DNA from: Neorhizobium sp. NCHU2750
Lineage (GTDB): Bacteria; Pseudomonadota; Alphaproteobacteria; Rhizobiales; Rhizobiaceae
Assembly: GCF_003597675.1 (NCBI RefSeq)
Contig: NZ_CP030827.1
Location: forward strand, 2,790,001 to 2,854,000
DNA: 64,000 nucleotides
Direction: 5' to 3'
Shown piece after piece: positions 43,608 to 53,047 of the stretch (position 1 is the stretch's first letter; the number at the start of each line of letters is the position of its first letter). The position numbers and the translations under genes were made by a program. The notes under the pieces are model-generated. The model was given only the letters and a program-made list of their open reading frames with translations, did not search any database and was not told where the DNA came from.

Positions 43608-44639
43608 TCACCTGTCGGATGTCGGCGGCGTGAAGGGCGGCACGACGGCCGTCACCGTCGGCGTGCTGCGCGCCGGACGCGGATTTTGAGGCCGCGGCGC
43701 AGTCGGTGCCGGGCCGTTGCCGTCGCCGAACACTTCCTTGGCAATCGCGCCGATACCGCCGAGTGAACCGATCAGCGACGAGGCTTCGAGCGGCATCAGC
43801 ACGATCTTGGAATTGTTGGCCTTGCCGATCTCGACCAGCGCCTCGGTATATTTCTGCGCCACGAAATAGTTGATCGCCTGCACGTCACCCGCAGCGATGG
43901 CCTCCGAGACGAACTGCGTCGCGCGCGCTTCGGCCTCGGCCAGACGCTCGCGCGCCTCGGCCTCGCGGAACGCCGCCTCGCGCTCGCCTTCGGCCTGCAG
44001 CACCGCCGCCTGCTTGGCGCCTTCGGCCCGCAGGATCTGCGCGTTGCGCGCACCTTCGGCCTCCAGCACCAATGCGCGCTTCTCGCGCTCGGCCTTCATC
44101 TGCCGCGCCATGGATTCGACGAGATCCTTCGGCGGCTGGATATCCTTGATCTCGATACGGGTCACCTTGATCCCCCACGGATGCACCGCCTCGTCGACCA
44201 CCCTGAGCAGTCGCTCGTTGATAACGTCGCGGTTGGAGAGCAGCTCGTCGAGATCCATCGACCCCATGACGGAACGGATGTTCGTCATCGTCAGGTTCTG
44301 GATGGCGTTTTCCAGATTGGCGATCTGATAGGCCGCCTGCGCCGGATTGAGCACCTGATAGAAGGCCACCGCATCGGCCGCGACGCTGGCATTGTCCTTG
44401 GTGATGACTTCCTGCGTCGGAATGTCCAGCACCTGCTCCATCACGTTCATCCGCGCACCGATGCGCTCGATGAACGGCGTCAGGATATTGAGCCCCGGCT
44501 GCAGCGTGCGGGTATACCGCCCGAACCGCTCCACCGTATAGGCATAACCCTGCGGCACCGTCTTCACCAAGGCGAACAGCAGCAGGATCGCCAGGATCAC
44601 CACCACGATCACGAAAATATCGAACCCGCCCAAGCCCAT
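43608..44639 (-). CDS. SPFH/stomatin-family protein (QmcA-like)
   Basis: A 343-residue protein. One N-terminal membrane anchor ([20 protein letters not shown]) is followed by an SPFH/band-7 domain (about 28-190: [40 protein letters not shown]). A long Ala/Glu-rich coiled coil (190-265, [20 protein letters not shown]) and a Pro-rich tail complete it. It scaffolds membrane microdomains and is linked to membrane protein quality control in relatives. Operon with nfeD; the spacer to queC (138 bp) is divergent. Confidence 0.92.
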   Translation of the reverse strand: MGLGGFDIFVIVVVILAILLLFALVKTVPQGYAYTVERFGRYTRTLQPGLNILTPFIERIGARMNVMEQVLDIPTQEVITKDNASVAADAVAFYQVLNPAQAAYQIANLENAIQNLTMTNIRSVMGSMDLDELLSNRDVINERLLRVVDEAVHPWGIKVTRIEIKDIQPPKDLVESMARQMKAEREKRALVLEAEGARNAQILRAEGAKQAAVLQAEGEREAAFREAEARERLAEAEARATQFVSEAIAAGDVQAINYFVAQKYTEALVEIGKANNSKIVLMPLEASSLIGSLGGIGAIAKEVFGDGNGPAPTAPRPQNPRPARSTPTVTAVVPPFTPPTSDR

Positions 44640-44777
44640 ATGAGCCTCCCTTATGAATTGCTTTATATGCCGCCGATCCTATTCAACCGGGACGGCATTC
44701 ACAAGCGCAGGACGATGGTCTAGAAGGCGCCGGTACCACCGGTCGCAGCCTACCCGGTCAAAACAAGGACACTGAAC

Positions 44778-45503
44778 ATGAAGACATTCGTCGTCTGCTC
44801 CGGCGGACTGGATTCCGTTTCGCTTGCCCACAGCATCGCCGCCAGGGGCGAGCTGATGGGCCTCATCTCCTTCGACTATGGCCAGCGCCACCAGAAGGAA
44901 CTCGAATTCGCCGCGCTGGCAGCCAAGCACCTCGGCGTCTTCCACCAGATCATCGACATGCGCGCCATCGGCAGCCAACTGACCGGTTCGGCACTGACCG
45001 ACGATCTCGACGTGCCCGATGGCCACTATGCCGAAGAGACGATGCGCATCACCGTCGTGCCGAACCGCAATGCGATCATGCTGACGATCGCCTTCGGTGT
45101 TGCCGCCGCGCGCCAGGCCGATGCGGTGGCGATCGCCGTGCATGGCGGCGACCATTTCATCTATCCCGACTGCCGCCCCGGCTTCATCGACAGTTTCGAT
45201 GCCATGCAGCGCCATGCGCTGGATGGCTATGCCTCGGTCAAGCTGCTCGCCCCCTATGTCACCGGCTCCAAGGCCGATATCGTCACCGACGGCGCAAGAC
45301 ATGGCACGCCCTTTGCCGAAACATGGTCCTGCTACAAGGGCGGCGAGCGCCATTGCGGCCGCTGCGGCACCTGCGTCGAGCGGCGCGAGGCCTTCCACCT
45401 CGCCGGCGTCGAGGACCCTACCGATTATGCCGATCCGGACTTCTGGAAGGCCACGACCCAAGGCTTCAAGGCCCCGGAATTCAAGGCCGAGGAAGTCCGC
45501 TGA
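44778..45503 (+). CDS. queC: 7-cyano-7-deazaguanine synthase
   Basis: An ATP-dependent enzyme making preQ0 from 7-carboxy-7-deazaguanine and ammonia, for tRNA queuosine. It has 241 residues. The N-type ATP-pyrophosphatase P-loop SGGLDS is at residues 8-13, and the zinc-binding C-terminal cysteines occur in SCYKGGERHCGRCGTC. AAGGA precedes the ATG. The stop overlaps the queD start by one base (TGATG): first gene of a coupled queC-queD-queE operon. Confidence 0.97.
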   Translation: MKTFVVCSGGLDSVSLAHSIAARGELMGLISFDYGQRHQKELEFAALAAKHLGVFHQIIDMRAIGSQLTGSALTDDLDVPDGHYAEETMRITVVPNRNAIMLTIAFGVAAARQADAVAIAVHGGDHFIYPDCRPGFIDSFDAMQRHALDGYASVKLLAPYVTGSKADIVTDGARHGTPFAETWSCYKGGERHCGRCGTCVERREAFHLAGVEDPTDYADPDFWKATTQGFKAPEFKAEEVR

Positions 45504-45883
45504 TGTACCGGATCACCAAGGAATTCCACTTCTCCGCCTCGCACCAGCTGTCGCATCTGCCGGCCGACCACCAATGCGCACGCCTGCACGGCCACAACTA
45601 TATCGTTGTCGTGGAACTCGCCTCAGCCGGACTGAACGATGACGGCTTCGTCCGCGACTATCACGAACTCGCACCGCTGAAGCGCTATATCGACGATCAT
45701 TTCGACCATCGCCACCTGAACGAGGTTCTGGGCCACGACAAGGTGACGTCGGAATATCTGGCCAGGCATTTCTACGACTGGTGCAAGGAGCGTCTACCGG
45801 AAACGTCGGCCGTCAAGGTCAGCGAAACGCCGAAGACCTGGGCTGAATACCGCCCCGATATGTACCTCGGAGCAAGGGCATGA
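45503..45883 (+). CDS. queD: 6-carboxytetrahydropterin synthase
   Basis: A 126-residue PTPS-family enzyme converting dihydroneopterin triphosphate to 6-carboxytetrahydropterin. Zinc histidines are in FHFSASHQL and HGHNY; the acid/His relay is in [10 protein letters not shown]. The start is the ATG overlapping the queC stop. The stop overlaps queE by 4 nt. Confidence 0.96.
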   Translation: MYRITKEFHFSASHQLSHLPADHQCARLHGHNYIVVVELASAGLNDDGFVRDYHELAPLKRYIDDHFDHRHLNEVLGHDKVTSEYLARHFYDWCKERLPETSAVKVSETPKTWAEYRPDMYLGARA

Positions 45884-46614
45884 CCTCGGCTGCGGAGATC
45901 ATCCGCGTCAGCGAGATTTTTGGCCCGACCATTCAGGGCGAAGGCATGCTGATCGGTCAGCCGACCGTCTTCGTGCGCACCGGCGGCTGCGACTATCGCT
46001 GCTCATGGTGCGATACGCTGCATGCGGTCGACAGCGACTATCGCCATGACTGGAAGCCGATGGATGCCGGAACGATCTGGGATGAGGTGCGGGAGCTTTC
46101 CGGTGGAAGGCCGCTGATGGTATCGCTCTCGGGTGGCAATCCCGCCATCCAGCCGATGAAACCGCTGATCCGCCGCGGCAAGAACGACGGATACCGGTTT
46201 GCCATCGAAACCCAGGGCAGCATCGCCCGCGACTGGTTTGCCGATCTCGACGTCCTCGTACTCTCGCCGAAACCGCCGTCGAGCGGCATGGAAACCGACT
46301 GGGACAAGCTTGCCGACTGTCTGGCAGCAGCTGGCAAGGCGCCGCGTATCGCGCTGAAATTCGTCATCTTCGACGACGCCGATTATGACTTCGCCAGAGA
46401 GACATCGGGCCGCTATCCCGAACTGCCCGTCTATCTGCAGCCCGGCAACCACACGCCGCCGCCACCCGATGACGACGACGCCCGCATCGATCTCGACCGC
46501 ATCATGGACCGCATGCTCTGGCTGGTCGACAAGGTAACGGCCGACCGCTGGTTTTCGGCAACCGTGCTGCCGCAGCTTCACGTCCTGCTCTGGGGCAACA
46601 AGCGGGGCGTGTGA
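45880..46614 (+). CDS. queE: 7-carboxy-7-deazaguanine synthase
   Basis: A radical-SAM enzyme of 244 residues that converts 6-carboxytetrahydropterin to 7-carboxy-7-deazaguanine. The [4Fe-4S] motif is C37-C41-C44 (CDYRCSWC). Upstream is [14 protein letters not shown], a QueE signature. Last gene of the queCDE operon; queF and the GTP cyclohydrolase are not in the window. Confidence 0.96.
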   Translation: MTSAAEIIRVSEIFGPTIQGEGMLIGQPTVFVRTGGCDYRCSWCDTLHAVDSDYRHDWKPMDAGTIWDEVRELSGGRPLMVSLSGGNPAIQPMKPLIRRGKNDGYRFAIETQGSIARDWFADLDVLVLSPKPPSSGMETDWDKLADCLAAAGKAPRIALKFVIFDDADYDFARETSGRYPELPVYLQPGNHTPPPPDDDDARIDLDRIMDRMLWLVDKVTADRWFSATVLPQLHVLLWGNKRGV

Positions 46615-46630
46615 AAGGCGCCCGACACCT

Positions 46631-47323
46631 TCACTCGGCGTAGATCATCTTCTTCGTCATACCGCCATCGACGGTCAGCACCTGACCGGTCACAAAACCG
46701 GCGCCGGCCAGATAGAGAACCGCATCGGCGATATCCTTCGGCCGCCCCACCCGGCCGACCGGATGCTGGGCCTCGTCTTCTTCGCTCAGCTCCGTCTCGT
46801 TGGTAATCCAGCCGGGGGCGATGGCGTTGACGCGGACCGAAGGCCCGAGGCTGACGGCAAGCGCATGGGTCAGCGCCACGACGCCACCCTTGGAGGCTGC
46901 ATAAGCCTCCGAATTCGGCTCCGACATGAAGGCGCGGGTCGAGGCCATGTTGACGATCGAGCCACCACCCGCCTGCATCAGCGGCACGACTGCTCGCGTC
47001 ATCAGGAAGGCCCCGGTCAGATGGCTGTCGATCACCCGCCGCCAGTCGACATAGGACATGTCGGTAATCGGCGTGCCGAGCGCATTTCCTGTCGCACCCG
47101 CATTGTTGACGAGCAGGTCGAGACGGTCCCAGCCGAGTTCCGCCACCGCGATCTCGACTGACGCCTCGTCGGCGACATCGCATTCGACGGCGCGGACATT
47201 TGCGACGGAATGGATCTTGCCGGCCATGTCGAACGAGGCGACCTCATAACCACGCGCGCCGAGCGCCTCGCAGATCCCGGTCCCGATCAGCCCCGCACCA
47301 CCGGTGACGATTGCTTTCATCAT
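46631..47323 (-). CDS. Short-chain dehydrogenase/reductase
   Basis: A 230-residue SDR. The cofactor motif TGGAGLIGTG is near the N-terminus, NNAG at about 76-79, catalytic Ser in VNMAS and YxxxK as YAASK. The C-terminal GQVLTVDGGMTKK is typical. The asymmetric GAGLIG in place of GASxGIG is a modest deviation. ATG 47323 has AAGGAG at 6 nt; the longer frame is not supported. Convergent with queE; substrate unknown. Confidence 0.88.
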   Translation of the reverse strand: MMKAIVTGGAGLIGTGICEALGARGYEVASFDMAGKIHSVANVRAVECDVADEASVEIAVAELGWDRLDLLVNNAGATGNALGTPITDMSYVDWRRVIDSHLTGAFLMTRAVVPLMQAGGGSIVNMASTRAFMSEPNSEAYAASKGGVVALTHALAVSLGPSVRVNAIAPGWITNETELSEEDEAQHPVGRVGRPKDIADAVLYLAGAGFVTGQVLTVDGGMTKKMIYAE

Positions 47324-47372
47324 GGTTGGCTCCTTTGGAATTAGCTTTCCCCAAACTCGTCGCTCATCGCGG

Positions 47373-47511
47373 AAAGTCCCCCTCTGGCCTGCCGGCCATC
47401 TCCCCCACAAGGGGGGAGAAAATCCGCGGCACCCGCCTGCCCAAAATGAGGATTCGGCGGTAGGCCTAGGTTAAGCCCTCCCCTTTGTGGGGAGGGTTGG
47501 GAGGGGTCTTA
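47373..47511 (-). repeat. Dispersed GC-rich repeat element, copy B
   Basis: Read on the minus strand, it has the same ordered blocks as 13504-13677: AAGACCCCTCCCAACCCTCC, GGGCTTAACCTA, TTTTCTCCCCCCTTGTGG, GGCCGGCAGGCCAGAGGG. It is 139 bp and lacks the extra internal inverted repeat of copy A. It occupies the spacer between the SDR start and hemH. Confidence 0.75.
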
Positions 47512-47532
47512 TCCTGTATGTAACCCATCCGA

Positions 47533-48567
47533 TCACACCCAGCCCTGCAGCTCCCGCCGCACCACCGCTTCCAGCACGTTCATGCCGTCGTCGCTGTCGT
47601 TGAGGCAGGGGATATGGACGAATTTCTCGCCGCCGTGATGCATGAAGATCTCGCCCGCCTCGCCGGCGATTTCTTCGAGCGTCTCCAGACAGTCGGAAAC
47701 GAAGCCCGGATTCATGATGGCGACCCGCTTGATACCCTCGCCGGCCAGCGCCTCCATCGTCTTGTCCGTGTAGGGCTGCAGCCATTCTTCCGGGCCGAAC
47801 CGCGACTGGAAGGTGATGCGCAGCTGCTTGTCGCTATAGCCGAGTTCTTCGCGCAGCAGGCGGGCCGTCTTATGGCAATGGCACGGATAGGGATCGCCCG
47901 CCTTGGCATAGGATTGCGGAATGCCGTGGAACGAGGTGATCAGAAGCTGCGGCTCCCAGTCGAGCGTCGAAAGCGTCGCCCGCACCGAATTGGCCAGCGC
48001 TGTGATATAGGCCGGATCGTCGTGATAGGGCGGCACGGTGCGCACGGCAGGCTGCCAGCGCAGCTTCATCAGATGCTCGAAGGCCTTGTCATTGACCGTC
48101 GCCGTCGTCGAGGCGGCATATTGCGGATAGAGCGGGAACAGCACGATCTTGTCGCAGCCCTTCTGCTTCAGCGCGTCGATGCGTTCGGCGATCGAAGGCT
48201 TGCCGTAACGCATGCCCCAGTCGACCACCACATCCGGCAGGTCCTTCAGCCGCTCGGCCATCTTCTCACCCTGGTTGCGGGTATAGGTGCGCAGATAGCT
48301 TTCGTTGAGATCCTTGTTCCAGATCGCCTCATAGGCCTTGCCCACCTTCTGTGGTCGCTTGTTCAACACGATGCCGTAAAGGATCGGATACCAGTAGAGC
48401 TTCGACCATTCGATGACGCGGCTGTCCGACAGGAACTCGGCCAGATAGCGCCGCATCGACCGGTAATCCGTGCCGTCGGGCGTGCCTAGATTGACCAGCA
48501 GCACCCCCACCTTGCCGAAGGATACGGAAGGGTGACCGGCAGGCGAGGCAGAAGACGAAATACTCAT
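47533..48567 (-). CDS. hemH: Ferrochelatase
   Basis: Inserts Fe2+ into protoporphyrin IX, the last step of protohaem synthesis. It has 344 residues. Recognisable stretches are VGVLLVNLGTPDGTDYRSMRRYL at the N-terminus, PLYPQYAASTT, the active-site histidine in ITSFHGIP (around residue 200), and FVSDCLETLEEI with the conserved acidic metal path. The start ATG 48567 is chosen because the upstream frame (to 48861) is unrelated; GGAAAGC precedes it. Lies downstream of a terminator, so it is transcribed separately from the 5'-nucleotidase. Confidence 0.96.
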   Translation of the reverse strand: MSISSSASPAGHPSVSFGKVGVLLVNLGTPDGTDYRSMRRYLAEFLSDSRVIEWSKLYWYPILYGIVLNKRPQKVGKAYEAIWNKDLNESYLRTYTRNQGEKMAERLKDLPDVVVDWGMRYGKPSIAERIDALKQKGCDKIVLFPLYPQYAASTTATVNDKAFEHLMKLRWQPAVRTVPPYHDDPAYITALANSVRATLSTLDWEPQLLITSFHGIPQSYAKAGDPYPCHCHKTARLLREELGYSDKQLRITFQSRFGPEEWLQPYTDKTMEALAGEGIKRVAIMNPGFVSDCLETLEEIAGEAGEIFMHHGGEKFVHIPCLNDSDDGMNVLEAVVRRELQGWV

Positions 48568-48633
48568 GAAAGCTTTCCAGACAGACGAACCATACCCATT
48601 ACGGTGATGGATGAGATGCGGATCATTTAGAAA

Positions 48634-48662
48634 CAAAAAACGGCTCGGGAAACCCCGAGCCG
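48634..48662 (-). terminator. Terminator of the 5'-nucleotidase gene
   Basis: On the minus strand CGGCTCGGG (48662-48654) pairs with CCCGAGCCG (48649-48641), loop 4 nt, followed by six T's. It is 75 nt beyond the stop. Confidence 0.85.
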
Positions 48663-48737
48663 CCATCGTCGCTGGGACAATTTGTCCCGATCCATGATTT
48701 GTTTCTAAAATCCCGGCATTGACCGGGATCAAGATCA

Positions 48738-50672
48738 TCACTTTGCCGGCAGGTCCAGTTCCTCGCCGACCAGAATGACATCCGGGTGGCGCAGCTTGTT
48801 GAGCCTGGCAATGTCCGTCCACTTGCCGCCATCGCCATAGGTCGTCTCGGCGATCTTCCACAGAGAATCGCCCTTCAGCACCGTATACTTGCCCGACCCC
48901 TCGACCGGCGGCGTGGGCGTGGCCGTACCTGGCAACTTGGCCGCTGGTGCGGGAGCAGGCGCCGGCGCGGTAGCGGCAGGTGCCGCCGGAGCGGCAGTGG
49001 AAGCAGCCGCCGAAGGCGCTGCAGCGGGAGCCGGCGGCGGGGGCGGCGTATAGCCGGCCGGCGTCAGGTCGGTGATGCGGCCGTCCGTATAGGGCTTGTA
49101 AGGATTATGTGCACCGAGATAATCGGCAACCGCCTGTTCGAGGTTCGGGCCGAAATCATAGGCATTCTGGGCGTTGGTCGCGAAGATCTTGTAACCGTCG
49201 CCGCCGCCGCGGACATAGTTGTTGGTGACGACGCCATAGACCTTGTTCGGATCGATCGGCACGAACTTGTCGCCCTCCTTCACCTCGACATCACTGGTGC
49301 GCGAACCGACCGGCTTGGACTTGTCGAAGGAGAACTTCATCCCCGCCACCTGCGGAAAGCGCCCTGCCCCATCATCGATCTGGCTGACACCGTTCTCCAA
49401 TGCGGCAACCAGATCCGAACCCTTGATCTGGAAGGTGGCGATCGTATTCTGGAAGGGCAGCACGGTCAGCACTTCGCCCATGGTGATCTCACCGGCATCG
49501 ATCGAGGCGCGCAACCCGCCGCCGTTCTGGATCGAGATCGTGATGCCCTGGTCCTTGACGCGGTCGAGCTGCGCATCGGCGAGCAGGTTGCCCATCGAGC
49601 ACTCGACAGCGCGGCAGACCTTGCGGTCGCCCTCGATCGGGCTCTCGGCACTACCGACAACCTTCTTCTTCAATTCCTCGATCGGCGCCTTCAGCTCGTT
49701 GATGCGGGTGACCATCTGGGCATTGGGCTGGAACTTGGTGTCGACCGGGATCGGCTCGCCCTCGGCGCTTTTCACCACGCCATTGTCGTCGAACACGACC
49801 CTCAGGTCGCCGAGATAGCGGCTGTACTGGAACGCCTGCACCACCGGCACCTTGTAGCCGCCCGGATTATCGACCCAGGTCGGGTACGGGCCGGCAGCCC
49901 CCTTGACGGTGTTGGACAGGAGCGTGTGCGTATGCCCGCCAACGACCACGTCCACATCGGGGATCTTGGCGATATAGGCGAGGTCGCGCGGATAGCCGAC
50001 ATGGGTGAGCGCGATGATCTTATCGACACCCTCCGCCTTCACCGCCTTGACCGCCTCGGTGATCTTGGCGACATCGTCTGCGATCGTGATGTTCGGGCCG
50101 GGATTGGCGATTTCCGGCGTGTCATTGGTCACGGCGCCGACAATGCCGATCTTCTGGCCGCCGACTTCAAGCACCAGATAAGGCTTGATTCGGTTGCCGA
50201 TCTTGGCCGCGGCCGACGGCACGACATTGGCCGTCACCACCGGAAACTGGATCTTGTCGAGAAACGTGGCGAGCACATCGTCCGAATCGTCGAATTCGTG
50301 GTTGCCGACAGTCATCGCGTCGAACTTCATCGCGTTCAGCACTTCCGCCTCGACCGCGCCCTTGTAGGTCGAATAGAATAGCGAGCCCTGGAAATTGTCG
50401 CCGGCATTGAGCAGCAACACATTCTTGTTGTCGGCCTTCAGCGCATCGCGCGTCTGGTCGATCGCGGTCAGCAACCGGGCCGCACCGCCGAAGCATTCGC
50501 CCTTGCCCTCTTCCTCGGCCGAGCAGGTGCTGTCGTATTTGTTGACGGATTCGATGCGGGAGTGTAAATCGTTGATGTGCAGGATATTGAGTTCGAAATC
50601 GGCAAATGCCGCACCGCTCGACAGCACCATGACCGATGCGGTCAAAAGCCCCAACCCTATCGTCTTCATCAT
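48738..50672 (-). CDS. Exported 5'-nucleotidase/metallophosphatase with C-terminal LysM
   Basis: A 644-residue periplasmic enzyme. The signal peptide (cleavage after GAAFA, about residue 23) is followed by a calcineurin-like metallophosphoesterase domain (LHINDLHSRIE; LNAGDNFQGS; TVGNHEFDDSDD; VVGGHTHTL). Next is the 5'-nucleotidase C-terminal domain (about 340-520; NGGGLRASIDAG, VVTNNYVRGGGDGY), then an Ala/Pro-rich linker (about 545-590) and a LysM domain at the extreme C-terminus (YTVLKGDSLWKIAETTYGDG). The LysM tail would tether it to peptidoglycan and is not usual for UshA-type enzymes. AAGGAG precedes ATG 50672. Confidence 0.93.
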   Translation of the reverse strand: MMKTIGLGLLTASVMVLSSGAAFADFELNILHINDLHSRIESVNKYDSTCSAEEEGKGECFGGAARLLTAIDQTRDALKADNKNVLLLNAGDNFQGSLFYSTYKGAVEAEVLNAMKFDAMTVGNHEFDDSDDVLATFLDKIQFPVVTANVVPSAAAKIGNRIKPYLVLEVGGQKIGIVGAVTNDTPEIANPGPNITIADDVAKITEAVKAVKAEGVDKIIALTHVGYPRDLAYIAKIPDVDVVVGGHTHTLLSNTVKGAAGPYPTWVDNPGGYKVPVVQAFQYSRYLGDLRVVFDDNGVVKSAEGEPIPVDTKFQPNAQMVTRINELKAPIEELKKKVVGSAESPIEGDRKVCRAVECSMGNLLADAQLDRVKDQGITISIQNGGGLRASIDAGEITMGEVLTVLPFQNTIATFQIKGSDLVAALENGVSQIDDGAGRFPQVAGMKFSFDKSKPVGSRTSDVEVKEGDKFVPIDPNKVYGVVTNNYVRGGGDGYKIFATNAQNAYDFGPNLEQAVADYLGAHNPYKPYTDGRITDLTPAGYTPPPPPAPAAAPSAAASTAAPAAPAATAPAPAPAPAAKLPGTATPTPPVEGSGKYTVLKGDSLWKIAETTYGDGGKWTDIARLNKLRHPDVILVGEELDLPAK

Positions 50673-50852
50673 CGTCTCTCTCCTTGTCTATCAAGCCCCG
50701 CAACGCGCGCGGCCGTCCCCGATCTCTCGATATCCCCGCACAACCGGGCTGACGCCACGGCGATTGTGCGGCGCATGGTTTCATCAAGCAAAATCGGTTG
50801 CAAGGCGAATATGACAAGGGCCTATCGGGCCATTTTACCCCAAAGACGCGAA

Positions 50853-50872
50853 AACCCCGCTGTCGCGGGGTT
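50853..50872 (-). terminator. Terminator of the omp10 gene
   Basis: AACCCCGC (minus 50872-50865) pairs with GCGGGGTT (50860-50853) around a 4-nt loop, then TTTTCG. 33 nt beyond the stop. Confidence 0.75.
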
Positions 50873-50905
50873 CCCAGGGAACGGATCATGCTGCGTCCAG
50901 CAGGT

Positions 50906-51268
50906 TCAGGATTTGCGGCTGAGCGAGAATTGCGCGCCGCTGTCCTGGGTGCAGTTGAGCTGGCTCGGAGTGACCAGCGCGCAGTTGACGCGCGACTGTG
51001 TCTTGCGCACCAGGGAAGTCATGTTGATCTCGACCAGCGTCGGCGAAAGGCTCGTATAGGTGCCGGATGCAAGCAGGGCGTTGCTGTCGCTGGCGCGGGT
51101 ATTGAACGTGCCGCCCTGGAAGGTCGAGACGATGCCGTTCGGATCGACCCAGGACCCTTCGACACCCTGCGGCTGGGGTGCCATGGCGACCTGGCGCGGC
51201 GGTGGCGAGGTCACGCAGGCACTCAGACTGGCGGCGGCGATGAGCGCAAAGCCCAATTTCAGTTTCAT
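50906..51268 (-). CDS. omp10: Omp10-type outer-membrane lipoprotein
   Basis: A 120-residue lipoprotein. The signal peptide ends in a lipobox LSAC with the lipidated C18. The mature part has [19 protein letters not shown] (about 37-55), [21 protein letters not shown] and [16 protein letters not shown], a pattern matching Brucella Omp10. The two later cysteines could form a disulphide. A small outer-membrane lipoprotein with a presumed structural or inhibitor-like role. Confidence 0.88.
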   Translation of the reverse strand: MKLKLGFALIAAASLSACVTSPPPRQVAMAPQPQGVEGSWVDPNGIVSTFQGGTFNTRASDSNALLASGTYTSLSPTLVEINMTSLVRKTQSRVNCALVTPSQLNCTQDSGAQFSLSRKS

Positions 51269-51377
51269 GATCTATCTCCCGCGGTAAGCTCGGTCATGCT
51301 GATCCTGACCATGGCGCCCCGCTACATGTATGGCAAGCTGTGAACTTGGCTAGATATGGCACAGGAAGCTTACATGC

Positions 51378-51404
51378 AAAACGCCCGCCTATGCGGCGGG
51401 CGTT
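51378..51404 (-). terminator. Terminator of the homospermidine synthase gene
   Basis: ACGCCCGCC (minus 51403-51395) pairs with GGCGGGCGT (51389-51381), loop 5 nt, then TTTTGC. 34 nt beyond the stop. Confidence 0.8.
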
Positions 51405-51437
51405 GCAATATTGCACAATTTTCTGGGACCTGATGCC

Positions 51438-52892
51438 TTAGCGCACCAGGATGTTGCGGAACTGCCAGGCATCCTTCTCGTCGATATCGTCCGGGAACAG
51501 GCCCGGACGGCCTTCGAGCGGGGTCCAGTCGGTATAATGGCCTTCGACCGGGCCGAGATAGGGCATCTGCACTTCGAGGCAACGCTTGTAGTCGACCTCG
51601 TCGGCTTCGACGATGCCGGCCTTCGGATTTTCCAGCGCCCAGACCATGCCGGCGAGAACCGCCGAGGTCACCTGCAGGCCGGTGGCGTTCTGGTAAGGTG
51701 CGATACGGCGAGTTTCCTCAAGCGACAGGCGCGAACCGAACCAATAAGCGTTCTTCTCGTGGCCGTAGAGCAGCACGCCGAGTTCATCGACGCCGTCTTC
51801 CAGTTCATGCTCGTCGAGAACGTGCAGCACCGGCTGCGGCTTGCCGCCATTGCCGAACATTTCATGCAGCGACAGAACCGCATCATTGGCCGGATGGTAG
51901 GCATAGTGGCAGGTCGGACGGAAAGTGACTTCGCCGTCCTTGTCGCGGACGGTGAAATAGTCGGCGATCGAGATCGACTCGTTATGGGTGACGAGGAAGC
52001 CGTATTGCGGGCCGGGCGTCGGGCACCAGGTGCGAACGCGCGTATTGGCGCCCGGCTGTTCCAGATAGATGGCGGCCTGGCAGCCCTTCTTGTGCTTCTT
52101 GGCGTTCTTCGGCATCCAGTTTTCATGCGTGCCCCAGCCGAGTTCGGCCGGCTGCAGACCTTCCGAGATGAAGCCTTCGACCGACCACGTGTTCCAGAAT
52201 ACGTTGAGCGGCTTCGGATGCTTGGCCCGCTGCGTGTCGCGCTCGGCGATATGGACGCCCTTGACGCCGAGCTTCTTCATCAGCTTGGCCCAGCCTTCGC
52301 GGTCGTTCTGATCCGGCTCGTCGAACTTCAGGCCGGTGTCGTTGGCAAGGTTGACCAGTGCCTGCTTGACGAACCACGAGACCATGCCCGGATTGGCGCC
52401 GCAGGTGGAAACCGCGGTCGTGCCGCCGGGGTTCTTCTTCTTCTCGTGGCGCACGGTCTCACGCAGCGCATAATTGGTGCGCTCGGAATTCTTCATGCCC
52501 TTGTCGAAATAGAAGCCGAGCCACGGCTCGACGACCGTGTCGATATAGAGAACGTCGAGCTTGCGGCAGAGCTTGATCAGGTCGAGCGAAGACGTGTCGA
52601 CCGACAGGTTGACGCAGAAGCCCTGCCCGCCCTTGCCGTCGTCGAGCAGCGACTTCAGTAGGTCCTTGTAGTTTTCCTTGGTCACGTATTCCTTGACGTG
52701 ACGTACGCCGTGCTTGGCAAGGATTTCCATGTCGGCGGCATCTTCGCGCGGGTCGATGACCACCATCCGGCTCTTGTCGAACTTGAAATGACGTTCGATC
52801 AGCGGCAGCGTGCCGCGGCCGATCGAACCGAAACCGATCATCACGATCGGACCGGTAATTTCGGCATAAACCGGGTAATTGGTATCCGACAT
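51438..52892 (-). CDS. hss: Homospermidine synthase
   Basis: NAD+-dependent enzyme forming sym-homospermidine from putrescine (or putrescine and spermidine), the characteristic polyamine of rhizobia. It has 484 residues. The Rossmann-like VMIGFGSIGRGTLPLIERHF is near the N-terminus (about 17-36). Later family stretches are CGANPGMVSWFVKQAL and LLYGHEKNAYWFGSRLS. The start is ATG 52892 with GGGAG at 6 nt, not the frame start at 52925. It stands alone with its own terminator. Confidence 0.95.
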   Translation of the reverse strand: MSDTNYPVYAEITGPIVMIGFGSIGRGTLPLIERHFKFDKSRMVVIDPREDAADMEILAKHGVRHVKEYVTKENYKDLLKSLLDDGKGGQGFCVNLSVDTSSLDLIKLCRKLDVLYIDTVVEPWLGFYFDKGMKNSERTNYALRETVRHEKKKNPGGTTAVSTCGANPGMVSWFVKQALVNLANDTGLKFDEPDQNDREGWAKLMKKLGVKGVHIAERDTQRAKHPKPLNVFWNTWSVEGFISEGLQPAELGWGTHENWMPKNAKKHKKGCQAAIYLEQPGANTRVRTWCPTPGPQYGFLVTHNESISIADYFTVRDKDGEVTFRPTCHYAYHPANDAVLSLHEMFGNGGKPQPVLHVLDEHELEDGVDELGVLLYGHEKNAYWFGSRLSLEETRRIAPYQNATGLQVTSAVLAGMVWALENPKAGIVEADEVDYKRCLEVQMPYLGPVEGHYTDWTPLEGRPGLFPDDIDEKDAWQFRNILVR

Positions 52893-53047
52893 GTCATACT
52901 CCCTGTGAATGGACTTCTCTTGCACAACCGCTGCCGGTTTTCTCCGGCCTAACGGTCGTGTGTAACGCCCGTTTGATTGCGCGGCCTAGATCATAAAACT
53001 TCGTCACAATAAAGGGTTTGTTCCGCGAAGACGGCAAGCCCAAGGCA

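Noticed and set aside
44640..44777. PreQ1 riboswitch upstream of queC
   Set aside because: The spacer lacks the terminal A-rich tail and conserved core of preQ1-I, and no preQ1-II-like arrangement is evident. A covariance search would be decisive.
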